A DNA stretch of 64,000 nucleotides from Micromonospora sp. Llam0 (GTDB lineage: Bacteria > Actinomycetota > Actinomycetes > Mycobacteriales > Micromonosporaceae): positions 5,208,001-5,272,000 of the forward strand of contig NZ_RJJY01000001.1 of NCBI RefSeq assembly GCF_003751085.1. Reading direction: 5' to 3'. Shown piece by piece: positions 29,544 through 38,873 of the stretch. A model generated the notes under the pieces. That model saw nothing but the letters and a program-made list of their open reading frames with translations. It made no database searches and had not been told where the DNA came from. The first letter of the stretch is position 1; each line of letters opens with the position of its first letter. The position numbers and the translations under genes are program-made.

Positions 29544-30260
29544 CTACCGAAGGTGACGACGCCGCGTCGCTGCGAGCACCACGGCGGCGTACGCCGGCAG
29601 TCCCTGCGCGACAAGCAGCCGGTGCACGGCGGCCAGCGTCGCACCGGTGGTGACGATGTCGTCCACCACGATCACCCGCAGTCGCGGATCCGCCCGCAGC
29701 GAGATGTCAAGTCCGACCCGCCGGGGCCGAAACGCCGTCCGCGCGGACGCCAGCCGCGCCGCGCTGTCCAACCCGGCCGAGTCCGGGCGGGTCCTCGCCC
29801 GCAGCGGCCGCGCCACCACGACCCGTCGGCCGTCGACCCGCAACCGGGCCGCCGCGTACCGGGTCAGCCGGGCGAGATGATCACCGTGCCGGGCCCGCAC
29901 CGCCGCAGCGGTGCTCGGCACCGGGACCAGCAGCACCGGCCGGTCCGCACCGGTGCCGACCGCAGCGGCGACCGCGTCGCCGAGCAGCCGGCCCAGCGGC
30001 CGACCCAGCCCGTGCCGGCCCCGTTCCTTGTACGCCAGCAGCAGCTCCCGCAGCACCCCCGCGTACTCGCCCAACGCCACGCAGGGCGGCAGGCCCGGCG
30101 GGGCCGGCTCGGGGCGTACCGGCCGGGGACGCAGCCGCTGCACCTCGTCGGCGCACCGGCCGCACACACCGAACCGCAGCCGGCCGCCGGTGCGGCGGCA
30201 ACCGGCGCACTCCGCCGGCAGCACCAGGTCGGCCAGCGCCGACCAGACGTCGCCCACCAC
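29544..30260 (-). CDS. comF: ComF family phosphoribosyltransferase-like protein
   Basis: 238 residues. An N-terminal four-cysteine zinc site (CAGCRR and CGRCADEV) is followed by a type I PRTase fold with YKERGRHGLGRPLG and the PRPP loop VIVVDDIVTTGATL near residue 205. ComF-like proteins act in DNA uptake in competent bacteria, while the role in actinobacteria is unknown. It starts 9 bases after the lpqB stop and belongs to the mtrA-mtrB-lpqB-comF operon order that is conserved in the phylum. Confidence 0.9.
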   Translation of the reverse strand: MVGDVWSALADLVLPAECAGCRRTGGRLRFGVCGRCADEVQRLRPRPVRPEPAPPGLPPCVALGEYAGVLRELLLAYKERGRHGLGRPLGRLLGDAVAAAVGTGADRPVLLVPVPSTAAAVRARHGDHLARLTRYAAARLRVDGRRVVVARPLRARTRPDSAGLDSAARLASARTAFRPRRVGLDISLRADPRLRVIVVDDIVTTGATLAAVHRLLVAQGLPAYAAVVLAATRRRHLR

Positions 30261-30269
30261 CGCCGTAGG

Positions 30270-32096
30270 TCAGTACAGGAAGAACGGGGCGGTCGGATTG
30301 GCGGTCGAGTTCTCCGGCTCCCCGGTCTCGCTCGGCTCCACCCCTTCGATCTCCTCCGGCCGGATCTGCTCGCTCGGCTCGAACAGGTCGTACGGCACTC
30401 CGTTGGCGACGTACATCCGGGCACCGACCGTGCCGCCGCCGACCGGGTTGGCCGGATAGCCGGCCAGGTGGGTCACGCTCGCCCCGCCGAGGTCCCGCAG
30501 CGAGCTGGTCTCGATCGCGCCGTCCACTGTCACGTCGTACAGGCTGACCCGCCCGTCAGGGTTCGTGCCGGCCGCCACCAGCAGCGTCTCGGCCACCCAG
30601 TCGACCTGGGTGAGGTCGGACAGTGAGGTCGGCACCCGGCGGGGTGGCAGCACCTCGAGCTTGCCGCCCCGGCTCAGCGCGGCCACGTACAGCCGGCCGT
30701 CGACCACCAACGCGATCCGGTGACCGTCCGGGGCCGCCCCGACCGACTGCACCTCGCCCGTCACCCCGGGCAGCGTGACCTGTTCGACCGCACCGCTGCC
30801 GACCCGGAACGAGAACAGCCCGCCGTCCGCGACGACGAGACCCGCGTCACCTGGTGCCTTGAGCCAGACCGGCCGGCCGATGTCGTCGAAGGTCCGGGTG
30901 CTGGCGTCGAAGCTGGTGCCGGCCCCGGTCGCCGCGCCGACGATCAGCCGCTGGGCACCGCCGTCGGCCACCGCGAGGGCCGCGTACGTGCCACCACCGG
31001 CCTGGGTGAAACCGGCGGTGACCACGTTCTGGTTGACCTCCTCGGTGAGCACCGGGATCGGCTCGCCGGAGCGTGCCGAGCTGCGCAACCGGTGCACCCG
31101 GCCCTGGTAGACGGTGAACCGTTCGGGCGTTTCGGGCAGCGCCTGGGTGCCGTTCATCGCCAGCAGGTCGGCACCCGGGTAGACCTTCGGGGTCTGCCCC
31201 TGGATGGTGAGCTCCAGGTCGTTGTCGAACTCCGGCCACAGCGACCACATCAGCTGGGCGGCCAATCGGTCGAGTTCGCGTTCGTCGGCGAACGGGGTCG
31301 CGTCGGCGATCAGCGTGACCTTCAGCCGGTCCCCGGTGTCGGGCACGTTGCCGCCCGAGCGGATACCGCTCGGCAGCGCCTGCACCGCCGAGGCGAGCCA
31401 GTTCGACGGCCCGCTGATCAGCATTTCCAGCAGGACGGTGCGCTGGCGCTCCAACGGCACCGCCACCGGCAGGTAGCGCAGATCCGGCACCAGCGCCCGT
31501 TGACTGGTGTCCCAGAAGTAGATGGTGCGCTGCAGGTAGAACGTGTTCAACGCGTCCACGCTGAGCAGCAGCACCGCCGGCGGGTTGAGGACGAACTTGC
31601 CCGTCTCACCGGCGACCGACCCGACCTGGAAGGTGTACTCGGTGAACTCCGGCTCCTGGGCGGGCAGCGGCTCCAACGCGCCGTTCGGCCGCAGCAGGCC
31701 GAGCTGTTGGACGTCGAGCGCCACCTCCTCCACCCCGGCCTCGGCCCGGGTGATCTGCGGACGTTCCCGCAGCCGGACCACGGTCAGCGCGACCTCGGGG
31801 TTGGGATCGCGGATGTCCGCGCGGTCCTGCGGCGCGACGTACTCGCGTACCTGTTCCACTGCCCGTTCCGCCTCCACGGCGGCGGCCTGCAGGAAGTTGA
31901 CGACGAACGCCTCGGTGTTGTTGCGTTCGTCGAGCCGCGACGCCGGCGTCTGGGCCCCGCCACCACCGGTCGGCAGGCCGGGTGCCGGACCCTGCCCGTC
32001 GACCCGCACGTCGGTGTTCTCCGGAATGCCGCACCCTGCGAGCAGCACACCGGCGAGCACCGGCAGCAGCGCCAGTCGACGCCACCGGCGGGTCAC
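30270..32096 (-). CDS. lpqB: Lipoprotein LpqB, MtrB accessory protein
   Basis: 608 residues. The signal peptide ends in the lipobox LLAGCGIPE, so it is lipid-anchored outside the membrane. A GerMN-like domain (about 50-300) precedes a seven-bladed propeller-like C-terminal domain (about 310-590) with GGTYAALAVADGGAQRLIVG. In mycobacteria LpqB binds the extracellular domain of MtrB and tunes MtrA activation and division. Its start overlaps the mtrB stop by 4 bases, indicating coupled translation. Length is normal for the family. Confidence 0.95.
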   Translation of the reverse strand: MTRRWRRLALLPVLAGVLLAGCGIPENTDVRVDGQGPAPGLPTGGGGAQTPASRLDERNNTEAFVVNFLQAAAVEAERAVEQVREYVAPQDRADIRDPNPEVALTVVRLRERPQITRAEAGVEEVALDVQQLGLLRPNGALEPLPAQEPEFTEYTFQVGSVAGETGKFVLNPPAVLLLSVDALNTFYLQRTIYFWDTSQRALVPDLRYLPVAVPLERQRTVLLEMLISGPSNWLASAVQALPSGIRSGGNVPDTGDRLKVTLIADATPFADERELDRLAAQLMWSLWPEFDNDLELTIQGQTPKVYPGADLLAMNGTQALPETPERFTVYQGRVHRLRSSARSGEPIPVLTEEVNQNVVTAGFTQAGGGTYAALAVADGGAQRLIVGAATGAGTSFDASTRTFDDIGRPVWLKAPGDAGLVVADGGLFSFRVGSGAVEQVTLPGVTGEVQSVGAAPDGHRIALVVDGRLYVAALSRGGKLEVLPPRRVPTSLSDLTQVDWVAETLLVAAGTNPDGRVSLYDVTVDGAIETSSLRDLGGASVTHLAGYPANPVGGGTVGARMYVANGVPYDLFEPSEQIRPEEIEGVEPSETGEPENSTANPTAPFFLY

Positions 32097-33832
32097 GGTG
32101 CCGCTCCGGTCGCGGCCACGCTGCCACTGGCCCGGTCGTCGGAGCCGGTGCTCTGCTCCGGGAGGACCACCATCGTGCCGACCGGTTCGGCGGCCGGCGG
32201 CCGGCGGTCCTCCGGTACCAGCCGCAGCGGTGACGAGGTGAGCCGGTCACCGGCCCGGGCCGGCAGGGTGAGCCGGAACTGGGCACCCTCGCCGGGCGCG
32301 CCCCACGCTTCCAGCCAGCCGCCGTGCAACCGGGCGTCCTCCACGCTGATCGACAGGCCGAGACCGGTCCCCCCGGTCTGCCGGGCACGGGACGGATCCG
32401 CCCGCCAGAAACGGTTGAACACCAGCTTGTCCTCCCCGGCGCGCAGACCAACCCCACGATCACGTACGGTCACCGCAACCGCCGCGTCGTCGACGCCGAG
32501 AGTGACCACCACCGGCCGGCCCTCGCCGTGCTCGACGGCGTTGCCGACCAGGTTGCGCAGCACCCGCTCGACCCGACGGGGATCCACCTCGGCGATCACC
32601 GGCGTCGCGGGCAGTCGCAGCTCGATCCGCACGCCGAGCCGGTCGGCCAGCCCGTCGAGCCGGTCGGCGACCCGGCGGACCACCGACACCAGGTCGGTCG
32701 GCTCGGCGTCCAGCACGGCGAACCCGGCATCGAACCGGCTGATCTCCAGCAGGTCGGTGAGCAGGCTCTCGAACCGGTCCAGCTCGGTCTGCAGCAGCTC
32801 GGCGCTGCGGGCCGCCGCCGGGTCGAAGCCGTCCCGCTCGGCGAAGAGCAGATCGGCGGCCATCCGTACGGTGGTCAGCGGGGTACGCAGCTCGTGCGAC
32901 ACGTCGGAGGTGAACCGACGCTGCAGCCGGGACATCTCCTCCAGTCGGGTGATCTGTCGCTGCAGGTTGGTCGCCATCTGGTTGAACGAGGCGGCCAGCA
33001 TGGCCAGGTCGTCCTCGCCGTCGACCACCATCCGTTGGTCCAGCAGCCCGGCGGAGAGTCGCTGCGCGGTGCGTGCGGCCACCCGTACCGGCGTGACGAC
33101 CAGTCTGGTGACCAGCGCGGCCAGCAGGCCGAGCAGCATCACCAGCGCCAGTCCGGTGATCAGCACGGTCGCCCGGATCTGGTTGGCGGCCTGGTCCTGG
33201 GTGCTCAGCGGCACCAGGTAGTAGAGCTCGACCTGACCGAACTTGGTCGGCACCGGGGAGCCGTAGACCAGGTACTTGAGCCGCCCCTCGCCGAGGTCAC
33301 CGGTGCGGATCTGATGCGCCTGGGCACCGGAGCCGACGTGCCGGGCCAGCTCGTCGCTGATCATGCCGGACGCGTCCACCGCCGGCGAGGTCGCCGACTG
33401 GATCAGCGGGTAGCTGCTCGCCGCCATCACCACGACCACCCCACCCACCTGGTCGGGGTCGCCGCCGGCCAGGGTGCTGACGGTCAGCTCGAAGGTCACC
33501 CGGACCTGCGGGTCGAAGTACTGCGGATGCACGCTCATCTGCTCGGCGGCGTAGTCCCGCCCATGGGTCAGCCGCCGCTGCACGTCCTCCCGGGCCCGGT
33601 CCAGCAGAATGTTGGTGCTCTGCGACGCCACCATGTACGCGAACCCGCCGACCAGCAGGCCGGACGCGACCAGGGTGATGGTCACCACCCGCAGCTGCAG
33701 GGACCTGCGCCACATCCGCTGGGCTCCGCTGGTCACCGGCCGGGTCCGGGCCAGCAGCAGGTCCCGCGCCGGGCGCAGTGCGCCACTGACACGGGAGAAC
33801 AGGTCGGACACGGTGCGGGATCGGCCAGCCAC
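32093..33832 (-). CDS. mtrB: Sensor histidine kinase MtrB
   Basis: 579 residues. Two membrane helices (about 50-72 and 225-250) flank an extracellular sensor. HAMP follows, then the phospho-acceptor box FTSDVSHELRTPLTTVRMA, N box RNLVGNAVEHG, DRGVGL and G box GTGLGLSISVED. It phosphorylates MtrA and controls cell-wall hydrolases and division in actinobacteria. The C-terminal 60 residues are variable and Pro/Ala rich. It is cotranscribed with mtrA upstream (13 bases apart) and lpqB downstream. Confidence 0.96.
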   Translation of the reverse strand: MAGRSRTVSDLFSRVSGALRPARDLLLARTRPVTSGAQRMWRRSLQLRVVTITLVASGLLVGGFAYMVASQSTNILLDRAREDVQRRLTHGRDYAAEQMSVHPQYFDPQVRVTFELTVSTLAGGDPDQVGGVVVVMAASSYPLIQSATSPAVDASGMISDELARHVGSGAQAHQIRTGDLGEGRLKYLVYGSPVPTKFGQVELYYLVPLSTQDQAANQIRATVLITGLALVMLLGLLAALVTRLVVTPVRVAARTAQRLSAGLLDQRMVVDGEDDLAMLAASFNQMATNLQRQITRLEEMSRLQRRFTSDVSHELRTPLTTVRMAADLLFAERDGFDPAAARSAELLQTELDRFESLLTDLLEISRFDAGFAVLDAEPTDLVSVVRRVADRLDGLADRLGVRIELRLPATPVIAEVDPRRVERVLRNLVGNAVEHGEGRPVVVTLGVDDAAVAVTVRDRGVGLRAGEDKLVFNRFWRADPSRARQTGGTGLGLSISVEDARLHGGWLEAWGAPGEGAQFRLTLPARAGDRLTSSPLRLVPEDRRPPAAEPVGTMVVLPEQSTGSDDRASGSVAATGAAP

Positions 33833-33845
33833 AGTACCGACCAGG

Positions 33846-34535
33846 CTAGCCGGTGCCTGCCTTGTAGCCCACGCCTCGAACGGTGAGGATGATTTCGGGT
33901 CGCTCCGGATCCGGCTCGATCTTGGCGCGCAGCCGCTGCACGTGCACGTTCACCAGCCGGGTGTCGGCCGCGTGCCGGTAGCCCCACACCTGCTCCAGCA
34001 GCACCTCACGGGTGAACACCTGGCGCGGCTTACGGGCCAGCGCGACCAGTAGGTCGAACTCCAGCGGAGTCAGCTTCACCTCGTCACCGTCGCGGCTGAC
34101 GGTGTGCGCCGGCACGTCGATGGTGATCTGGTTCCCCGGTGGCCCGATGGTGAGCAGTTCGGGCGCGACGTCCTCGCCCCGGCGCAGCCGGGCCCGCATC
34201 CGGGCGACCAGCTCCTTGGGCTTGAACGGCTTCACCACGTAGTCGTCGGCGCCGGACTCCAGGCCGAGCACGACGTCGACGGTGTCGCTCTTGGCGGTGA
34301 GCATGACGATCGGGATGCCCGATTCGGAGCGGATCGCCCGACAGACGTCGATCCCGCTCATCCCGGGCAGCATCAGATCGAGCAGCACGATGTCCGGCCG
34401 GTTGTCCCGGAACGCGGCGAGCGCCCGCTCACCGTCGGCAACGAACGACGGCAGGAAGCCCTCGCTGCGCAGCACGATACCCATCATCTCCGCCAAGGCG
34501 GGATCGTCATCGACAACCAGCACGCGGGCTCTCAT
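33846..34535 (-). CDS. mtrA: Response regulator MtrA
   Basis: 229 residues from the ATG at 34535; the frame is open further upstream, but homologues start at MRARVLVVDDDPALAEMMG. The receiver domain has the phospho-acceptor Asp53 (IVLLDLMLPGMSG) and Lys102 (VVKPFKPKEL). The C-terminal OmpR-type winged helix ends RGVGYKAGTG. MtrA activates resuscitation and cell-wall genes and represses replication and development in different actinobacteria. Two 12-bp direct repeats in its upstream region are candidate control sites. Confidence 0.96.
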   Translation of the reverse strand: MRARVLVVDDDPALAEMMGIVLRSEGFLPSFVADGERALAAFRDNRPDIVLLDLMLPGMSGIDVCRAIRSESGIPIVMLTAKSDTVDVVLGLESGADDYVVKPFKPKELVARMRARLRRGEDVAPELLTIGPPGNQITIDVPAHTVSRDGDEVKLTPLEFDLLVALARKPRQVFTREVLLEQVWGYRHAADTRLVNVHVQRLRAKIEPDPERPEIILTVRGVGYKAGTG

Positions 34536-34608
34536 GTGACCAATATTCCATCCCGGTTCCAGCGGTGGGGGACCGCCACCGGCCGGACCGGTCGCAGCGA
34601 CCCGGGCG

Positions 34609-34639
34609 CGGTCATGACATCCCCGCACGGTCATGACAT
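34609..34639. promoter_or_regulatory. Direct repeat CGGTCATGACAT in the mtrA / membrane-cluster divergent promoter
   Basis: CGGTCATGACAT occurs at 34609-34620 and 34628-34639, 19 bp apart start to start, each with a TCATGA palindrome. The divergent starts are mtrA (34535) and the membrane gene (34745). It does not match the GTNAC-type MtrA box exactly, so the binding protein is unknown. Confidence 0.4.
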
Positions 34640-34744
34640 TCCGGACGCCGCACCGCCCTACAGCAGCTGACGGCGTTCCGCGTGCCACGATGGTAGGCCA
34701 GCGTCCCGTCCGAACCATCGACCACCTCGTCATCAGGAGTCCGC

Positions 34745-35605
34745 GTGGATCACGCCGACCCGCCCGACGTGCTGCCGCTGCGCCCGCTCACCACGGGCGA
34801 ACTGTTGGACGCAGCCGTGGGTCTGCTCCGCGGCCACGCGCCCGTCCTGTTGACCGTCGGCGTCGTACTCGCTCTCGGTGAGCAACTGCTGCTGCTCCCG
34901 TTGCGCGAGGCGGCCGGAGCCACCGCCCCGGCGTACCTGCCGAGCTGGAACCGGCTCGGCGTCTACTGGCTGCTGCTCGCCGCCGGGGCGGCCCTCGAGG
35001 TGACGGTGATCGCCCTGCTCAGCGGCCTCACCTCGCGGGCGGCCGGGGCGGCGCTGGGCGGGCGGCGCCGCACCGGGGCGCGGCTGCTGGACCCGCGCGG
35101 CGGCCGGTTCGCCGCAGTCCTGCTGGTCGCCTGGGCGGCCGGCACCATCATGTTCACCGCCGCGCTCGCCGGGCCGGTCTGGTTCATCGGGTACGCGGTC
35201 CTCGGGCTGGCGGTCCCAGCCGTGGTGCTGGACCGGGTGCCGGTCTGGCAGTCGCTGGCCCGGTCCGCCGCGCTCGCCACCCGCGCCGGGCTGCGCGCCG
35301 GACTGATCCGCGTCCTGGGCTACCTGATCTGGTTCGCCATCCGCGCCGGCCTGGCGATCGGCGCGCTGAACCTGGTGGACCGGGACGCGCCGTGGCTCGC
35401 CGTCGCCACCGTCGCCGGCTGGACACTTCTCAACGCGGTCGGCTACCCGGCACTCGCCTGTCTGGACGCCGTCCTGCACGTGGAGACGCGGATGCGTACC
35501 GAAGGACTGGACATCCGCCTGCGGCGGGCGTCGACCCCGACGGCCGCCTCCCGGGCCGCCGCGTCGGTGGCACCGAACGCCGGATCTCTGGTGGCCGGCA
35601 GGTGA
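34745..35605 (+). CDS. Conserved membrane protein, first gene of the MoxR cluster
   Basis: 286 residues from a GTG at 34745. The N-terminal PLRPLTTGELLDAAVGLLR is characteristic of a conserved actinobacterial family with about six membrane helices (starting near 30, 72, 115, 140, 185 and 215). No enzyme motif is seen. The stop codon overlaps the GTG start of the next gene (35602), and the order with DUF4129, DUF4350, MoxR and DUF58 genes is conserved, so it probably works with that membrane complex. Confidence 0.85.
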   Translation: MDHADPPDVLPLRPLTTGELLDAAVGLLRGHAPVLLTVGVVLALGEQLLLLPLREAAGATAPAYLPSWNRLGVYWLLLAAGAALEVTVIALLSGLTSRAAGAALGGRRRTGARLLDPRGGRFAAVLLVAWAAGTIMFTAALAGPVWFIGYAVLGLAVPAVVLDRVPVWQSLARSAALATRAGLRAGLIRVLGYLIWFAIRAGLAIGALNLVDRDAPWLAVATVAGWTLLNAVGYPALACLDAVLHVETRMRTEGLDIRLRRASTPTAASRAAASVAPNAGSLVAGR

Positions 35606-36315
35606 TCGCGACCGTGAGCCGCTGGTGGACCGAGTTCGTCGCCGCCGTCGGCGACGTCGTCCCGCTGCCCCTTGCCACGGTGCTGCTGGTGGCCGGTGCC
35701 ACGCTGGCCGCCCTCGGCTGGTTCCACTGGCCCCGCTGGTGGCCACGGCGCCGGCCCGGTCCATGGGGCTGGCTGCGCCGGCCGGGCCGCTGGCGGCCGG
35801 CACCGTCCGGCCTGCCCCGCTGGCTGGCCGCGTTCGATCCACGCCGCTGGCTGGCCGCACTCCGCCCCCGCCGCTGGCTGGCCGCGTTCGACCCACGCCG
35901 CTGGCGACGCCGGCCGGCGGCCACCGCCGGCGGTCCCGGTGGTTCGCCGGTGCCGCCGCCCCGGTCGACCGACGTTCCGGCCGCACTCGCCGACCGGTAC
36001 GCCGACCAGGGCCGGTACGCCGAGGCGGTCCGGGAACGGCTGCGCGCGATGGTCGTGGAGATCACCGACCACGGGGTGCTCACCGACCGCCCCAGCTGGA
36101 CCGTCACCGAACTCGCCGACGTGGCCGGGCGGGCCGAGCCGGCCGCCCACCCCGTGCTGACCGAGGCGAGCGGCATCTTCAGCGACGTGTGGTACGGCGA
36201 GCACCCCGCGCTGGCCGGCCACGACCGGCGGATGCGCGAACTCGCCGGCCAGCTTCGTCACGTGCTCGACCAGGACCGTCGGCCCGCCGACCAGCGACCG
36301 GGCCGGCGACGGTGA
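35602..36315 (+). CDS. DUF4129 domain membrane protein
   Basis: 237 residues from the GTG at 35602, which overlaps the previous stop. One membrane helix (about 15-35) is followed by an Arg/Trp/Pro-rich repeat (units like RWLAAFDPRRWLAAL, about residues 72-100). The C-terminal DUF4129 domain has RYADQGRYAEAVRERLRAMV and GIFSDVWYGEHPALAGHD. The domain is typical of MoxR-linked clusters and may be a scaffold or regulator, but the role is not known. It is translationally coupled to the next gene by a GTGA overlap. Confidence 0.85.
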   Translation: MIATVSRWWTEFVAAVGDVVPLPLATVLLVAGATLAALGWFHWPRWWPRRRPGPWGWLRRPGRWRPAPSGLPRWLAAFDPRRWLAALRPRRWLAAFDPRRWRRRPAATAGGPGGSPVPPPRSTDVPAALADRYADQGRYAEAVRERLRAMVVEITDHGVLTDRPSWTVTELADVAGRAEPAAHPVLTEASGIFSDVWYGEHPALAGHDRRMRELAGQLRHVLDQDRRPADQRPGRRR

Positions 36316-37724
36316 CCCGGCCCGGTGCCCGCCGCCAAGGGCTGCCACGGCGGCGGTTGCGGTGGCTGCGGATCGCGATCCCGTTCACGGTGGTCGGCGT
36401 GCTGATCGTCGGCACCGCCGTGGCGTACCAGCTGACCCACCCGGACCCGACCCGGCCCGGCTTCCTCTCTCCGACCAACCGCGGCCCGGACGGCGGCAGC
36501 GACCTGGCCGCCGCGTTGCGCGGCGCGGGTGTCGCCGTCCACTCCGCCGACGGGACCGTAGAGGCGATCCGCGCCGCGCTGACCGGGCCCACCACGCTGT
36601 TCGTTCCCGCACCCACCCTGGTGCATCCGGACTACCTGCGGGCGCTCGGCCGGATGCCGGCCGGGACCCGGGTGCTGCTGGTCGATCCGCCGGCCCGGCT
36701 GCTACGCGGCGAGCCACTGCCGGTCGAGCGTGGCACCCGGCGCTGGGCGGCCCGGGTCGACGATCCGGGCCACGACGGCCGGCCGTGCGCACTGCCCGAG
36801 GTGGCCGGCACCGGACCGGCGGCGGCCGTACGGCAGCGTTACACCGCCCCACCTGGGATCGACCCGGACCGGTTCGACCTGTGCTTCGACGCCGGCCTGG
36901 CCCGGCTCGACTGGGGGCAGGCCGAGCTGGTGGTGGTCGGGGCGAGCGACCCGTTCCGCAACGACCGGTTCGACGAGCACCGCAACGCGCGGTTCGCCGC
37001 CGAGCTGCTCGGCACCCGTGCGCGGGTGGTCTGGCTCGACCTTGCCCGCCCGGACACCCCGCCAGAGCCCGGCGAGCCGGTGCAGCAGCCCTCGATCCAC
37101 CTCGGCGAGGACGACCCCGGCGCCGGCCCGCAGGTCAGCGTCCAGCCGACCGGGCAACCGCAGGGACCCGTGGCCAGTGACGTCCGGCCCTCGCGGGACA
37201 CCCTGCTGGATGCCTTCCCGCCGTGGTTCTGGGCGTTGCTCGCCCAACTGGCCGTCGCCGCCCTGGTGCTGCTGCTGTGGCGGGCCCGCCGGTTCGGTCC
37301 GCCGGTGACCGAGGCGCTGCCGGTGACGGTCCCGGTCGCCGAGACGATGCTGGGCCGGGGCCAGCTCTACCGGCGGTCCCGGGAACGGGCCCCAACCGCA
37401 GGTATCCTGCGTACCGCCGCACTGGCCCGGCTCGTCCCGATGCTGACTCTGCCGGATCAACCCCAACCGGCGGACGTCGTGGCGGCGGTTGCCGCCCGGA
37501 CCGGGGCGTCCGCCGAGCAGATCGACGCGTTGCTGTACGGGCCGCCGCCCACCACCGACGGCGACCTGCTGCACCTGGCCCGGCGGCTGGCCGCCCTGCC
37601 CGCCGAGGTCGCCGGTTCGGCCAACCGCGTCGAACCGTCCGACGGGCCGGACCGGACCCCGCCCGACGGGCCGGTGGCTCCGGCGCCCCGGTCCCCATCC
37701 GCGATCGAAGGAGAACCCTGGTGA
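36312..37724 (+). CDS. DUF4350 domain membrane protein
   Basis: 470 residues from the GTG at 36312. A membrane helix at about 20-42 and a second at about 305-325 bracket the DUF4350 domain, which opens with SPTNRGPDGGSDLAAALRGA. A C-terminal cytoplasmic domain with RSRERAPTAGILRTAALARL follows. The domain resembles substrate-binding or GATase-like folds in MoxR clusters. It overlaps the DUF4129 gene upstream and the moxR gene downstream by 4 bases each. Confidence 0.85.
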   Translation: MTRPGARRQGLPRRRLRWLRIAIPFTVVGVLIVGTAVAYQLTHPDPTRPGFLSPTNRGPDGGSDLAAALRGAGVAVHSADGTVEAIRAALTGPTTLFVPAPTLVHPDYLRALGRMPAGTRVLLVDPPARLLRGEPLPVERGTRRWAARVDDPGHDGRPCALPEVAGTGPAAAVRQRYTAPPGIDPDRFDLCFDAGLARLDWGQAELVVVGASDPFRNDRFDEHRNARFAAELLGTRARVVWLDLARPDTPPEPGEPVQQPSIHLGEDDPGAGPQVSVQPTGQPQGPVASDVRPSRDTLLDAFPPWFWALLAQLAVAALVLLLWRARRFGPPVTEALPVTVPVAETMLGRGQLYRRSRERAPTAGILRTAALARLVPMLTLPDQPQPADVVAAVAARTGASAEQIDALLYGPPPTTDGDLLHLARRLAALPAEVAGSANRVEPSDGPDRTPPDGPVAPAPRSPSAIEGEPW

Positions 37725-38812
37725 CCCGACCCAGCGTGACCGGTCCGGCGGACGCCGTACCCGCCGAACGGCACAGCGGCCCCGCCGCCGGCCAGCACAG
37801 CAGCGGCGTCGCCGGCCAGCACAGCGGCGGCGGCGCCGGCCTCGGCACCGACCTCGCCAGCCACGACGCGGCCCGCGACGCGCTACGCCGGCTGCGCGCC
37901 GAGGTCGCCAAGGCCGTGGTCGGGCAGGACGCCGTGGTCACCGGTCTGGTCATCGCGCTGCTCTGCCGTGGGCACGTGCTGCTGGAAGGCGTGCCCGGCG
38001 TCGCCAAGACGCTGCTGGTACGCGCGTTCGCGGCAGCGCTGGATCTGGACGCCAAGCGGGTGCAGTTCACTCCGGACCTGATGCCGGGCGACGTCACCGG
38101 GTCACTGATCTTCGATCCACGAAGCGCTGCGTTCACCTTCCGGGAAGGCCCGGTCTTCACCAACCTGCTGCTCGCCGACGAGATCAACCGGACACCGCCG
38201 AAGACGCAGTCGGCCCTGCTCGAGGTGATGGAGGAGCATCAGGTCTCGGTGGAAGGGGTCCGCCGGCCGCTGCCGGCACCGTTCATCGTGGCCGCCACCC
38301 AGAACCCGATCGAGTACGAGGGCACCTACCCGTTACCGGAGGCACAACTCGACCGGTTCCTGCTCAAGTTGTCCGTACCGCTGCCCAGCCGGAACGAGGA
38401 ACTGGGCGTGCTGCGGGCCCACCACGCCGGATTCGATCCGGCGGACCTGGCCGCCGCCGGGGTGCGCCCGGTCGCCGGGGCAGCCGACCTGGCCGCGGCC
38501 CGTCGGGCCATCGGGCAGGTACGGGTCAGTGAAGAGGTGTTCGGCTACATCGTGGACCTGTGCCGGGCCACCCGGACGGCTCCCGCGCTGGCGCTCGGTG
38601 CCTCACCGCGGGGCACCACCGCGCTGCTCAACACCGCCAAGGCGTGGGGGTGGCTGGCCGGCCGCGACTACGTCACACCGGACGACGTGAAGGCGGTCAC
38701 CCGGGCCACCCTGCGGCACCGGATCCGGCTGCGGCCAGAGGCGGAGCTGGAGGGGGTCACCGAGGACGCCGTACTCGAATCGGTGCTCGGCACCGTCCCG
38801 ACGCCACGGTGA
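37721..38812 (+). CDS. MoxR-type AAA ATPase
   Basis: 363 residues from the GTG at 37721, with AAGGAG upstream inside the preceding gene. The N-terminal 45 residues are low in complexity, with a repeated GQHSSGVAGQHSGG-like unit. The AAA core has Walker A LLEGVPGVAKTLLVRAF, Walker B LLLADEINRTPPKTQSALLE and sensor AATQNPIEYEGTYPLPEAQL. MoxR ATPases act as chaperones that mature or activate partner complexes, here presumably the membrane proteins and DUF58 protein of the cluster. It is the fourth of the coupled genes. Confidence 0.93.
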   Translation: MTRPSVTGPADAVPAERHSGPAAGQHSSGVAGQHSGGGAGLGTDLASHDAARDALRRLRAEVAKAVVGQDAVVTGLVIALLCRGHVLLEGVPGVAKTLLVRAFAAALDLDAKRVQFTPDLMPGDVTGSLIFDPRSAAFTFREGPVFTNLLLADEINRTPPKTQSALLEVMEEHQVSVEGVRRPLPAPFIVAATQNPIEYEGTYPLPEAQLDRFLLKLSVPLPSRNEELGVLRAHHAGFDPADLAAAGVRPVAGAADLAAARRAIGQVRVSEEVFGYIVDLCRATRTAPALALGASPRGTTALLNTAKAWGWLAGRDYVTPDDVKAVTRATLRHRIRLRPEAELEGVTEDAVLESVLGTVPTPR

Positions 38813-38873
38813 CCGGGCCTGACGCCACCATGACCAGGTCGGTGGCGCCGCCGGCCGGGGCCGGGCGGCCGCC

